Counted from the stretch's first letter, positions 6,699 to 13,110 are shown. The stretch is DNA of 13,110 bases from JBGOUV01 sp041477815 (GCA_041477815.1 JBGOUV010000182.1:1-13110); one strand, 5' to 3'. Numbers and translations are program-made. Notes: generated by a model not told the origin, from the letters alone.

Positions 6699-7796
6699 CT
6701 ACTCGACTTCGCGCGGCGCCGTGTACCCCGCCTTCGCCAGAACCTGGTACTTGACGTTCTTCCCCTTCTGATCGGTGATCCGCAGGTCCTTGTTGGTTTG
6801 CGGATCCACCAGCTTCACCAGGATCTTCCGGAACTTGCCGTCGCGGGTTTGGTTGGTGGGATTGTAGATCACGCTGTACTGGTTCCGCAGCGAACTCGAG
6901 ATCTGCTGGAAGATGTTCGGAAACTCCCCGTAAAACCGCGGGAAGAACGACATGCCCCCGCTCTCTTTGGCGAAGGTCCGCATCTGGTTGTCGGCCTGCA
7001 AGAAGTCCAGCCGCGCGATCGGCCCCATGGCCCCGCGCGCGTCGTACCACTCGCGCAGCGCCTGCATCAGCCCCACCGCGTAAACCGCCGTCCCCCCGGT
7101 TTGCACCAGGTTCCGCGTCTTGTCGAACGTCAGTTTGCTGAACGTATCCACCCCCGAGGCGATCAGGACGATCGCCTTCCGCCCCTCGATCTCCTTCATC
7201 CGGTCGATGGTGTCGGTCAGGGCGTCGTACAGGTTCGACTCCGAGTACGCCGCGATCCGCAACCGCTGCATCGCCTCCTGGGCCTTCCGCTTGTCCTGCG
7301 AAAAGTCCGACAGGACCTCCGGCCGCAGGTCGTACGCCACCACCGCCACATAATCCTCCTGCCGCAGGGTTTGCAGGAACCCGTACGCCGCGGTCAGGGT
7401 CTGGTACCACGACTCCGTCCAGTACTGCTGGTACAGGTTACTGAACTCGATTACCATGCACACCGTCATCGGCGCTTCGCTGTTCCCCATCTTAATGATC
7501 TTCTGGGGAACGTTGTCCTCCAGGACCAGGAAATTGCCCGCCGGGATGTTGGGAATGAAATTCCCCCTGGGGTCCAGCACGGCCACGTCCACCGTTACCA
7601 GGTTCGCTGTCGTCTCGAAGGTCGCCAGATCGGCCGGCAGCGGCGTCCTTTTGGCTCGCGTGGGCGCCGGAGCGGGCGGGGGATCGGACTTCCTCTTCGG
7701 ACGGGCCACCGTCTCCCCCGGCTCGCGCACCGGTCCCTGCTGCCCCACCAGCCCTATCACCGCCACCAACGCCATTCCCAGCATCCACTTCTTCAT
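6699..7796 (-). CDS. VWFA-related protein of the acidobacterial type (TIGR03436-like)
   Basis: This encodes a 365-residue protein with an N-terminal hydrophobic signal-like segment (about 1-18, MKKWMLGMALVAVIG) and a basic Pro-rich linker to about residue 55. The start at 7796 has GGGGGA six bases upstream. The region 65-105 (NLVTVDVAVLDPRGNFI, then a FLVLEDNVPQKI strand pair) and the following von Willebrand A-like fold are typical of TIGR03436, a family expanded in Acidobacteriota and thought to be exported. The usual metal-site motif Asp-x-Ser-x-Ser is degenerate here: the matching segment is IEFSNLYQQ (116-124), with Glu117 and Ser119 but no second Ser. SNLYDAL (187-193) and SGVDTFS (214-220) mark the other metal-site loops. 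The end is beta-rich (YNPTNQTRDGKFRKI). Function is unknown; protein or surface binding outside the cytoplasm is likely. The rhomboid gene lies upstream beyond a hairpin. Confidence 0.88.
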   Translation of the reverse strand: MKKWMLGMALVAVIGLVGQQGPVREPGETVARPKRKSDPPPAPAPTRAKRTPLPADLATFETTANLVTVDVAVLDPRGNFIPNIPAGNFLVLEDNVPQKIIKMGNSEAPMTVCMVIEFSNLYQQYWTESWYQTLTAAYGFLQTLRQEDYVAVVAYDLRPEVLSDFSQDKRKAQEAMQRLRIAAYSESNLYDALTDTIDRMKEIEGRKAIVLIASGVDTFSKLTFDKTRNLVQTGGTAVYAVGLMQALREWYDARGAMGPIARLDFLQADNQMRTFAKESGGMSFFPRFYGEFPNIFQQISSSLRNQYSVIYNPTNQTRDGKFRKILVKLVDPQTNKDLRITDQKGKNVKYQVLAKAGYTAPREVE

Positions 7797-7840
7797 AACC
7801 GTCCCCCTAATCGAAATTCAGCACCAGGACCAACACGAAT

Positions 7841-7870
7841 CAACCTCGTCGCAGATCTGCGGCGAGGTTG
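7841..7870. repeat. Strong 30-base inverted repeat between the rhomboid and VWFA genes
   Basis: CAACCTCG (7841-7848) and CGAGGTTG (7863-7870) are perfect arms, and the central CGCAGATCTGCG (7850-7861) is itself a perfect 12-base palindrome. Only T7849 opposite G7862 is unpaired in DNA; in a plus-strand RNA it would be a U-G wobble. The structure lies 15 bases after the rhomboid stop codon. It could be an intrinsic or 3'-end-protecting terminator, but no T-run follows on the minus strand (the next bases are ATTCG), while on the plus strand TTT follows immediately. It may also be a protein-binding palindrome. Confidence 0.65.
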
Positions 7871-7885
7871 TTTCCCGCCGGCGCC

Positions 7886-8650
7886 TTAGTTAACCCACCG
7901 GTCCTGGTCTCGCTCCCGCTCCTGCTTCCGCATGTAGACCTCGAACTTCCTCTGCATCCTCTTCCGCCGCCACTGCTGATAGTACCCCGACACGTTCCAT
8001 CCTAGGGTTAGACGATGCAGCCGGAAGCGCAGGTACACGTACCCGAACAGCATACCTCCCAGGTGGGCCACGTTGCTCACCGCGCTGCGGCGGTTGAAGC
8101 TGCTCATAAAGGCGATGAGTCCCATGATGAGCACGAAGTACCGGGCCTGGATCGGAAACAGGAAGCTGAAGAACACCGTCCGCTTCGGATACAGCAGCCC
8201 GAAGGCCAGAAGTATTCCGTAAATCGCCCCCGACGACCCGATGGTCGGTCCTCCCCCTCCCCCCAGCACCAGGGTCATCGTGATGTCGCACAAGCCCGCC
8301 CCCACCCCGCACAGCAGATAGTACCGCAGAAACTGCCGCATGCCCCAGTCCCGTTCCAGGTCCGCCCCGAACATCCACAGCGTCAGCATATTGAACAGGA
8401 TATGCCCGAACCCGGAAGGGTCGTGCAGGAACATATAAGTGAACGGCTGCCAGATCATCCCGTGGAAGAAGCCGCTGGCCGAGACCCCCAGGATTCGCAG
8501 GAGTGTCGACACCAGCTCCGGATCCACCAGCCCCAGAAAAAAGAACACAACGAAGATGGCGCTGTTGAGGATCAACAGCCATTTGACCGCGTACGGAAAG
8601 TAACTCCCGATACCGAAGCTGCTCCCCGGATATCGGCTGTGCCCTCCCAT
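7886..8650 (-). CDS. Rhomboid family intramembrane serine protease
   Basis: This encodes a 254-residue polytopic membrane protein. Hydrophobic segments run at about 21-42, 60-75, 83-95, 107-130, 137-155, 160-182 and 193-208. The rhomboid active site is intact: GSSGA with catalytic Ser140, and His196 in NVAHLGG, plus the HILFN turn (His83, Asn87) that helps bind substrate in the first part of the core. The C-terminal 45 residues form a strongly basic tail (QWRRKRMQRKFEVYMRK). Rhomboids cleave membrane-anchored substrates within the bilayer; the substrate here is unknown. The start at 8650 has GAGGTAGGG at a suitable distance. The gene is divergent from a small HExxH protein over an 81-base shared gap. 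The next co-directional gene is a VWFA-related protein beyond a strong hairpin. Confidence 0.93.
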   Translation of the reverse strand: MGGHSRYPGSSFGIGSYFPYAVKWLLILNSAIFVVFFFLGLVDPELVSTLLRILGVSASGFFHGMIWQPFTYMFLHDPSGFGHILFNMLTLWMFGADLERDWGMRQFLRYYLLCGVGAGLCDITMTLVLGGGGGPTIGSSGAIYGILLAFGLLYPKRTVFFSFLFPIQARYFVLIMGLIAFMSSFNRRSAVSNVAHLGGMLFGYVYLRFRLHRLTLGWNVSGYYQQWRRKRMQRKFEVYMRKQERERDQDRWVN

Positions 8651-8672
8651 GGATCGAGCCCTACCTCACCCC

Positions 8673-8681
8673 AGCATACCA
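8673..8681 (-). promoter_or_regulatory. Possible extended -10 of the rhomboid gene
   Basis: On the minus strand TGGTATGCT reads TG-N-TATGCT, four of six matches to TATAAT with an extended TG. Transcription would start near 8666, about 16 bases before the ATG at 8650. No clear -35 box is seen. Confidence 0.3.
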
Positions 8682-8694
8682 TGGCCCCGGACCT

Positions 8695-8703
8695 TGCTAT
8701 TCT
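8695..8703 (+). promoter_or_regulatory. Possible extended -10 of the HExxH gene
   Basis: TGCTATTCT reads TG-N-TATTCT, four of six matches with an extended TG, about 29 bases before the ATG at 8732. It would give a leader of roughly 20 bases and favours that start over an in-frame ATG at 8681, which would lie upstream of the transcript. No clear -35 box is seen. Confidence 0.3.
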
Positions 8704-8731
8704 GGGGGGTTGTCACCAAGCCCCAACCTCC

Positions 8732-9337
8732 ATGCGCCGCCACCGGTCCATTCACCCCCGCAGTCTGTTGTTCCAGCTCTTCGACTGGATCCGCGGCCGC
8801 GACCAGCTCCTGATCCGCGCCGGCGACGACCTGCCCCTCATCGTCGTGTCCCACCCCAGCGGCCAGCAGGCTTACGCCGAGACCCTGCGGACCGCCCTCT
8901 GCTACACCTACCGCCAGCTTTCTCCCGAGACGCGCCTGCGCTACAGCCACATCCTGCCCCGCCTGCCTTCCCTGGTGGTGGTCCTGCTCCGCCCCCGCAA
9001 CGCCTGCTCCTGTCTGGGACATCACCATCCCGCCGGCACCGAGAGCCGCGTGGCCCGCCGCCTCAAGTCCGACACCGGCCTCCCCGTCGGTGAGCTCGAC
9101 CTGGCAGTCGAAGCCATCCGCCGGTGGGAGCCCCTCCCCCTGGCTTCCCTGGCCGCGCAGCCTCCCCCGGACGTCCGCTTCCACACCGCCCTCCTGGCTG
9201 TCTTCCTCCACGAGCTCGAACACCTGGCTTTTCCCGACCACGACGAGCACGAGGTCCGCCGGCGCAGCACGGAGTTCTATGCGGCTTCTTTACAGGACTT
9301 CCTTGCGCAGGAGTTCGGGGGAAGCTACGGCATCTGA
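8732..9337 (+). CDS. Small uncharacterised protein with an HExxH metallopeptidase-like motif
   Basis: This encodes a 201-residue protein with no signal sequence. I do not recognise the family. Near the C-terminus VFLHELEHLAFPDHDEHE (about 157-174) contains HELEH: His160, Glu161 and His164 are arranged as in zinc metallopeptidases (HExxH). Candidate third ligands follow: His170, Asp171, Glu172, His173, Glu174, or Glu181 at 17 residues past the second His, near the spacing seen in glutamate-zincins. Residues 92-99 (CSCLGHHH) form another Cys/His cluster that could bind metal. A middle segment, LVVVLLRPRN (about 81-90), may be a buried strand. The ATG at 8732 is chosen as the first likely start; an in-frame ATG at 8681 would add 17 residues without homologous character. 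It is divergent from the rhomboid protease gene, and its last 48 bases overlap the end of the minus-strand membrane-protein gene. Whether it is a protease is a guess. Confidence 0.6.
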   Translation: MRRHRSIHPRSLLFQLFDWIRGRDQLLIRAGDDLPLIVVSHPSGQQAYAETLRTALCYTYRQLSPETRLRYSHILPRLPSLVVVLLRPRNACSCLGHHHPAGTESRVARRLKSDTGLPVGELDLAVEAIRRWEPLPLASLAAQPPPDVRFHTALLAVFLHELEHLAFPDHDEHEVRRRSTEFYAASLQDFLAQEFGGSYGI

Positions 9338-9610
9338 CGTTTCCTCCCCATACCTCTTCAGCGTCACGGCCAGAACCTGCCAAGTCATTCCCAGCATGAA
9401 CCAGACCTGCCAGTGCGAGAATACCCCGCCGGTCACCAGGAATAGCCCTACCCAGGTCAAATCAAAGGCCCACCGCCACGCGCAAAGGAAAAAACACATC
9501 ACCCCCAACGGCCAGGCCAAGGCCGACCCCAGCAACGCCAAGCCTCGATTGGGCCGCCTATCCTCCCGCAGCCTCTTCTCGGTCCCCTGTATTCGGATTA
9601 CGACCCGCAT
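9290..9610 (-). CDS. Small membrane protein of unknown function
   Basis: This encodes a 106-residue protein with a basic N-terminus (MRVVIRIQGTEKRLREDRRP), then hydrophobic stretches at about 24-46, 50-63 and 66-84, rich in Trp and Phe, and a charged tail. It is likely an inner-membrane protein with two or three passes, function unknown. The ATG at 9610 has GGGGAA four bases upstream and is preferred over the ATG at 9643, which has no ribosome-binding site. The final 48 bases (9290-9337) overlap, on the opposite strand, the 3' end of the HExxH gene. The gene is also divergent from the oxidoreductase across a 47-base gap. Composition suits a real membrane protein rather than a shadow frame, because its hydrophobic stretches lie where no gene occupies the plus strand. 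Confidence 0.6.
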   Translation of the reverse strand: MRVVIRIQGTEKRLREDRRPNRGLALLGSALAWPLGVMCFFLCAWRWAFDLTWVGLFLVTGGVFSHWQVWFMLGMTWQVLAVTLKRYGEETSDAVASPELLRKEVL

Positions 9611-9614
9611 ACTG

Positions 9615-9620
9615 TTCCCC
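9615..9620 (-). promoter_or_regulatory. Ribosome-binding site that decides the start at 9610
   Basis: On the minus strand GGGGAA precedes the ATG at 9610 by four bases. The alternative ATG at 9643 is preceded only by an A/T-rich sequence, so 9610 is preferred. Confidence 0.5.
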
Positions 9621-9642
9621 AATGATACCACCACCTCGCCCA

Positions 9643-9651
9643 TGCTATAAC
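9643..9651 (+). promoter_or_regulatory. Extended -10 directly before the oxidoreductase start
   Basis: TGCTATAAC is an extended -10 with five of six matches to TATAAT, ending six bases before the ATG at 9658. A transcript from it would begin at or within a base or two of the ATG, giving a leaderless mRNA. There is no ribosome-binding site before the ATG, which fits. Confidence 0.5.
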
Positions 9652-9657
9652 GACTTT

Positions 9658-10800
9658 ATGCCCAGACTCAAGACCGCGGTCATCGGCACCGGCTTCGTCG
9701 GTCGCGTCCACGTGGAAGCCATCCGCCGGCTCGGCGACGTCGACCTGGCCGCCATCGCCGACCAGGATGACGATCTCGCCCACCGCTTCGCCCAGCAGCT
9801 CGGCGTCGATCGCTCCTATGGCGACTACCGCCGCCTGCTCGACGATCCCGAAATCCGCGCCGTCCACATCTGCGTCCCCAATTCCCTGCACTACGAGATC
9901 GCCAAGGCCGCCATCCAGGCCGGCAAGGGCGTCCTGTGCGAGAAGCCCCTGGCTGCCTCGGTCGCCGAAGCCACCGATCTGGTCGCCCTGGCCGCTCAGC
10001 ACAAGGTCGTGAACGCCACCAGCTATAACCTTCGTTACTATCCTCTGGTCCAGCACATGCGCCGCCTGGTCGCCACAGGACAGATCGGCGATATCCTGGC
10101 GGTTCAGGGTACCTATTCACAGGATTGGCTCTTCTACGAAACGGACTACAACTGGCGCCTGGAGCCCGAGGCGGGCGGCAAATCCCGCGCCATGGCCGAC
10201 ATTGGCTCCCACTGGTGCGACATGGTCGAGTACGTCACCGCCTCTCGCATCTCTTCCCTTTGCGCGGAGCTCCAGACCTTCCACGCCACCCGCAAGAAGC
10301 CCAAGAAGCCTATCGAAACGTACGCCGGCAAGCTCCTCCAACCCGAGGACTACGTCGACGTTCCCATCCATACCGAAGACTTCGGCGCCATTCTCCTCCG
10401 TCTGGGCGATCGCGCCCGAGGCGCCCTCACCATCAACCAGGTAGCCGCCGGCCGCAAGAACCGCCTGCTGATCGAGATCTACGGCACCAAGCGCGGCCTC
10501 ACCTGGGACGGCGAAAACCCCAATCAGCTCTGGATCGGCCGCCGCGACGGCAACAACGAGGTGGTGATCAAGGACCCCTCTCTGTTGGAGGCCCAGGCCC
10601 GCTCCTACGCCGACCTCCCCGGCGGCCACGCCGAAGGCTACGGCGACACCTTCAAACAGCTCTTCCGCCGCTTCTACGCCGCCCTCCGCAACCCCTCCGA
10701 GCCCGCCGAAGTCCCCACTTTCGCCGCCGGCCTCCGCCAGCTTCAGCTCATCGACGCGGTCCTGGACAGCTCCGGGAAGAAGTCCTGGGTCACCACGTAG
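9658..10800 (+). CDS. Gfo/Idh/MocA family NAD(P)-dependent oxidoreductase
   Basis: This encodes a 380-residue cytoplasmic protein. The N-terminal Rossmann fold begins AVIGTGFVGRVHVEA (residues 7-21, Gly-x-Gly-x-x-Gly) and contains the family Glu-Lys-Pro motif (CEKPLA, 94-99), whose Lys is part of the catalytic site. The second domain carries DIGSHWCDMVEY (181-192), with the Asp-x-Gly-x-His signature. Members oxidise or reduce sugars, inositols and related polyols; the exact substrate cannot be told from sequence alone. Length is normal. The ATG at 9658 directly follows a TATAAC box, so the mRNA is probably leaderless; an upstream ATG in frame (9622) is less likely. It is divergent from the small membrane protein and is followed after 103 bases by the DUF1549/DUF1553 gene. 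A link to sugar catabolism, as with the UxaE-like gene at the left edge, is inference. Confidence 0.92.
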   Translation: MPRLKTAVIGTGFVGRVHVEAIRRLGDVDLAAIADQDDDLAHRFAQQLGVDRSYGDYRRLLDDPEIRAVHICVPNSLHYEIAKAAIQAGKGVLCEKPLAASVAEATDLVALAAQHKVVNATSYNLRYYPLVQHMRRLVATGQIGDILAVQGTYSQDWLFYETDYNWRLEPEAGGKSRAMADIGSHWCDMVEYVTASRISSLCAELQTFHATRKKPKKPIETYAGKLLQPEDYVDVPIHTEDFGAILLRLGDRARGALTINQVAAGRKNRLLIEIYGTKRGLTWDGENPNQLWIGRRDGNNEVVIKDPSLLEAQARSYADLPGGHAEGYGDTFKQLFRRFYAALRNPSEPAEVPTFAAGLRQLQLIDAVLDSSGKKSWVTT

Positions 10801-10825
10801 GCCTGGGAAACGCGACCCCTGTAGG

Positions 10826-10853
10826 TGTGGGGCCGCCCGGGGGCCGCACCACA
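10826..10853 (+). terminator. GC-rich hairpin after the oxidoreductase gene
   Basis: TGTGG (10826-10830) pairs with CCACA (10849-10853), and GGCC (10831-10834) with GGCC (10842-10845), leaving a seven-base loop and a three-base bulge. It lies 25 bases after the stop of the oxidoreductase and before the promoter of the next gene. No T-run follows, so it is a possible 3'-end structure rather than a classical intrinsic terminator. Confidence 0.35.
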
Positions 10854-10888
10854 TGAGGAACTCCCTTACGGTCGCGAGACCCCCAGGC

Positions 10889-10894
10889 TATAAT
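10889..10894 (+). promoter_or_regulatory. Perfect -10 box before the DUF1549/DUF1553 gene
   Basis: A perfect TATAAT ends nine bases before the ATG at 10904, preceded by GGC. Transcription would start about three bases before the ATG. AAGGA at 10895-10899 resembles a ribosome-binding site but would then lie mostly upstream of the transcript. No strong -35 box is present. Confidence 0.5.
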
Positions 10895-10903
10895 AAGGAC
10901 CGC

Positions 10904-12655
10904 ATGCGCCCGGTTCTCATGACTCTAGCCGCGGCCGTAGCCCTGGCCCAGCAACCCCTCCCCAAGGACCATCCCCCCGTCCGCACCCCCGACCGCCGCC
11001 AAGCCGCCTCCCGCCTGACCTCCGAAATCGCCGGCCCCGCCTCCACTGCGGCCTCCCCCGTCCCTCGCCGTAACTTCATCGACGAATTCCTCTTCGCCAG
11101 GATGGAGCGCGACCGCATCCCCCACGCCCCGCTCGCCTCCGACGGCGAATTCTTCCGGCGCGTCCACCTCGACCTCACCGGCCGCCTCCCCGACCCCGCC
11201 GCCCTCCGTGACTTCGCCGCCTCCACCGACCCCCAAAAGCGCGACCGCCTCGTCGACCAGCTCATTCCCAGCCCCGCCTTCCTCGCCAAGTGGACCTACT
11301 GGTGGGGCGACCTGGCGATGACCAACTCCAACCGCCTCGGCACCGACGGCCGCAATCTTTTCTATCAGTACATCTACGACTCCCTGCACTTCAACCGCCC
11401 CTACAACGAGTTGGTCGAGGACCTCCTCACCCCTTCGGCCCTCAGCAACTGGTACGTCGGACCGGCCAGCTACCTGGTCCGCTGGGTGGTCATTGGTGAT
11501 AACTGCGCCGATACCGTCCACGAGGACACCTCCGACGAGATCGCCATCCACGCCTACCGCCACTTCCTCGGCCTGAACCTGCAGTGCATCTCCTGCCACG
11601 ACGGGCGCAATCACCTCGAGAAGATCAACACCTGGATGACCGCCCGCAAGCGTCAGGAGCTCTGGCAGCAGGCGGCGTTCTTCGGCAAGACCCGCGTCCT
11701 CCGCCGGGTCGAGATCTCCACCGACCGCGACGAGTACCTCATCGATGACCGCGGCGAAGGCTACAACGCCTCCGCCCGCAGCGTCGTCCGCATTCCCCGC
11801 AACGGCAAGGGTCCCATCGACCCCGTCTTCCTCCTCAGCGGCGAGAAGCCCGATCCCACGCGCCCCTTGCGGCCCCAGTTCGCCCGCATGCTCACCGGGC
11901 ATCCCCAGTTCGCCCGGGCGACAGTAAATCTGTTCTGGGCCGAGCTGATGGGTGTCGGCATCGTCGATCCTCCTTGGGAGTTCGATCTCGCCCGCCCGGA
12001 TCAGGCCACCCATTCGGAGCTCCTCGACGCCCTGGCCCAGGACTTCCGCGAGCACAACTACGACTGGCAGCGCCTGATGAAGCTCATCGCCAAGTCCAGT
12101 GCCTACCAGCTTTCCTCCAAGTTTCCCGGCGAATGGAAGGACGTCTATTCCCGCTACTACGCCCGCAAGTTCGTCCGCCGTCTGACCGCCGAGGAGCTTT
12201 ACGACGCCATCGTGAAGTCCACCGAGCTTTACACGGAGTTGCCGGTCCGGGGCACCGGCCTGCGGGTAAAGTTCGCCACCGAGATGCGCTCCCCCGAGGA
12301 CTTCCGCCCCTTCAAAGACATCAACTTCTTCCTGGACACCTTCGGCCAGACCAACCGCGATTACTCTGAGCGTCACACCGACGGCGCCATCACCCAGGCC
12401 ATCCTGCTGATGAACGGCCCCTTCGTCCGCGAAAAGATCAAGCCCGCGCCGGGCAGCTACCTGGCCAAGCTCCTCGACCGCAACCTCCCGGACGACGAGC
12501 TTATCCGGCAACTCTACTGGAAGTTCCTCTCCCGCGCTCCCGACACCTCGGAGCTGGCCCTGGCCCAAGAGCTGCTCGCCGCCAACCGCCGCCAGGGACT
12601 CGAAGACCTCCAGTGGCTCCTGGTGAACAAGGTGGAGTTCCTCTTTAACTACTGA
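10904..12655 (+). CDS. Exported DUF1549/DUF1553 protein with a CxxCH motif
   Basis: This encodes a 583-residue protein. The ATG at 10904 starts a signal-like sequence (MRPVLMTLAAAVALAQQ); an in-frame ATG at 10853 would place it too far inside. The N-terminal half is DUF1549: NFIDEFLFARMERD (about 58-71), RRVHLDLTGRLPD (about 83-95) and a CISCH motif at 228-232, where Cys228, Cys231 and His232 form a possible c-type haem site. The C-terminal half is DUF1553 (about 320-575), with AELMGVGIVDP, HSELLDALAQDF and RRLTAEELYDAIV. The pair occurs as long cytochrome-like proteins in Planctomycetota and Acidobacteriota. This one lacks the separate N-terminal cytochrome domain that many carry, so the single CxxCH is its only haem candidate. 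The biochemical role is unknown. The partner DUF1501 gene begins two bases after its stop, as is usual for this family, so the two should be co-translated and act together outside the cytoplasm. Confidence 0.93.
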   Translation: MRPVLMTLAAAVALAQQPLPKDHPPVRTPDRRQAASRLTSEIAGPASTAASPVPRRNFIDEFLFARMERDRIPHAPLASDGEFFRRVHLDLTGRLPDPAALRDFAASTDPQKRDRLVDQLIPSPAFLAKWTYWWGDLAMTNSNRLGTDGRNLFYQYIYDSLHFNRPYNELVEDLLTPSALSNWYVGPASYLVRWVVIGDNCADTVHEDTSDEIAIHAYRHFLGLNLQCISCHDGRNHLEKINTWMTARKRQELWQQAAFFGKTRVLRRVEISTDRDEYLIDDRGEGYNASARSVVRIPRNGKGPIDPVFLLSGEKPDPTRPLRPQFARMLTGHPQFARATVNLFWAELMGVGIVDPPWEFDLARPDQATHSELLDALAQDFREHNYDWQRLMKLIAKSSAYQLSSKFPGEWKDVYSRYYARKFVRRLTAEELYDAIVKSTELYTELPVRGTGLRVKFATEMRSPEDFRPFKDINFFLDTFGQTNRDYSERHTDGAITQAILLMNGPFVREKIKPAPGSYLAKLLDRNLPDDELIRQLYWKFLSRAPDTSELALAQELLAANRRQGLEDLQWLLVNKVEFLFNY

Positions 12656-12657
12656 CC

Positions 12658-13110
12658 ATGCCGAACCTCCTCGACACCGTCCTCACCCGTCGCGAAGCCT
12701 TCCGGCTCGGCGCCCTTTCGGTCGCCGGCTACTGGTTTCTCCCCCTTCTCCGGCCCTACCAAGTCCGCGCCGCCGCCAAAGTCTCCCCCCGCTCCTCGGC
12801 CCGGTTCTGCATCTTCGTCATGCTCGACGGCGGCCAGAGCCAGGTGGACGCCTGGGACCTCAAGGAACACCAGTGGACGCCGCAGGACTTCGACATCCGC
12901 ACCATCACGCCCGAGGTAAAGCTCCCCTACGCCCTCTACCCCCAGCTCGCCGCCCGTCTCGACAAGGTCCTCCTGGCCCGCTCGGCCAACGCCTGGGACG
13001 CCGTCCACGGGCGCGCGCAGTACTACGTCCAGGCCGGTCATCCCCTGAACCTGGCCCTCCAGAAGGAGATCCCGCCGATCGGCGCCGTCGTCGGCATGGA
13101 GTACGCCGCC
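12658..13110 (+). CDS. DUF1501 protein, N-terminal part, cut by the window edge
   Basis: The first 151 codons are present, with no stop before the edge. The N-terminus, TRREAFRLGALSVAGYW (about 10-26), has a twin-Arg followed by a hydrophobic stretch and resembles a Tat export signal, although Tat spacing is not perfect. Residues about 54-70 (CIFVMLDGGQSQVDAWD) carry the DUF1501 opening, equivalent to the metal-site strand of the alkaline phosphatase/sulfatase superfamily, with a Gly-Gly-x-Ser and a following Asp. The text then shows the family's LARSANAWDAVHGRAQYY part (about 109-126). It is coupled to the DUF1549/DUF1553 gene two bases upstream, and no separate ribosome-binding site is seen. 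The usual family length is about 400-480 residues, so roughly two thirds is missing. Function is unknown; the family is thought to be exported. Confidence 0.9.
   Translation, partial: MPNLLDTVLTRREAFRLGALSVAGYWFLPLLRPYQVRAAAKVSPRSSARFCIFVMLDGGQSQVDAWDLKEHQWTPQDFDIRTITPEVKLPYALYPQLAARLDKVLLARSANAWDAVHGRAQYYVQAGHPLNLALQKEIPPIGAVVGMEYAA

Noticed and set aside
6798..7889. A 363-codon plus-strand frame over the VWFA-related gene.
   Set aside because: It is Arg/His/Pro-rich antisense shadow without motifs.
8015..8731. Upstream in-frame extension of the HExxH gene through the rhomboid gene.
   Set aside because: It lies antisense to the well-supported rhomboid gene and has no domain character, so the start at 8732 was used instead.
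10925..12568. A 547-codon minus-strand open frame over the DUF1549/DUF1553 gene.
   Set aside because: It is Gly/Val/Glu-rich antisense shadow of a gene with strong family motifs, and is explained by codon bias.
1..13110. tRNA, rRNA, CRISPR array, insertion sequence or phage genes.
   Set aside because: Reading both strands showed no tRNA-like cloverleaf, evenly spaced repeat array, transposase motif or phage structural gene.

Overview
This window is GC-rich (about two thirds G+C by eye). Its gene set points to a soil-type Acidobacteriota, most likely near Solibacter/Bryobacter. The clues are a VWFA-related protein of the acidobacterial TIGR03436 type, a DUF1549/DUF1553 protein followed directly by a DUF1501 protein, and an UxaE-like sugar-acid epimerase. 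The assignment is inference from gene content; no rRNA, tRNA, CRISPR array, insertion sequence or phage gene was seen.

Layout. (1) 1-1708, minus: a long UxaE-family (tagaturonate epimerase-like) gene running off the left edge. (2) 1803-4884, plus: DUF4258 and DUF2283 small proteins, then a tight set of a secreted POTRA-repeat protein without a barrel, a DUF192 lipoprotein and LarB; the last two overlap by one base. (3) 4885-8650, minus: a rhomboid protease, a strong hairpin, a VWFA-related protein, a stand-alone response regulator, a UPF0173 metallo-beta-lactamase-fold hydrolase and a conserved protein of unknown function whose stop codon abuts that of larB. (4) 8732-9610: a small uncharacterised HExxH protein (plus), divergent from the rhomboid gene and overlapping tail to tail with a small membrane protein (minus). 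(5) 9658-13110, plus: a Gfo/Idh/MocA oxidoreductase, then a DUF1549/DUF1553 protein and the start of its DUF1501 partner, cut by the right edge.

Working together. The UxaE-like enzyme and the Gfo/Idh/MocA enzyme fit sugar or sugar-acid catabolism. The DUF1549/1553 and DUF1501 pair is an exported module common in Planctomycetota and Acidobacteriota, of unknown biochemical role. The POTRA, DUF192 and LarB genes are so closely packed that they are probably co-transcribed, although the known nickel-pincer partners larC and larE are absent from the run. Several plus-strand genes have a -10-like box only 6-10 bases before the start codon, suggesting leaderless or nearly leaderless mRNAs.

No complete new system can be proven from this sequence. 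The best candidates for new biology are the HExxH protein paired with the rhomboid protease, the barrel-less POTRA protein in the larB run, and the palindrome inside the putative response-regulator promoter. No stretch over 300 bases lacks a gene.
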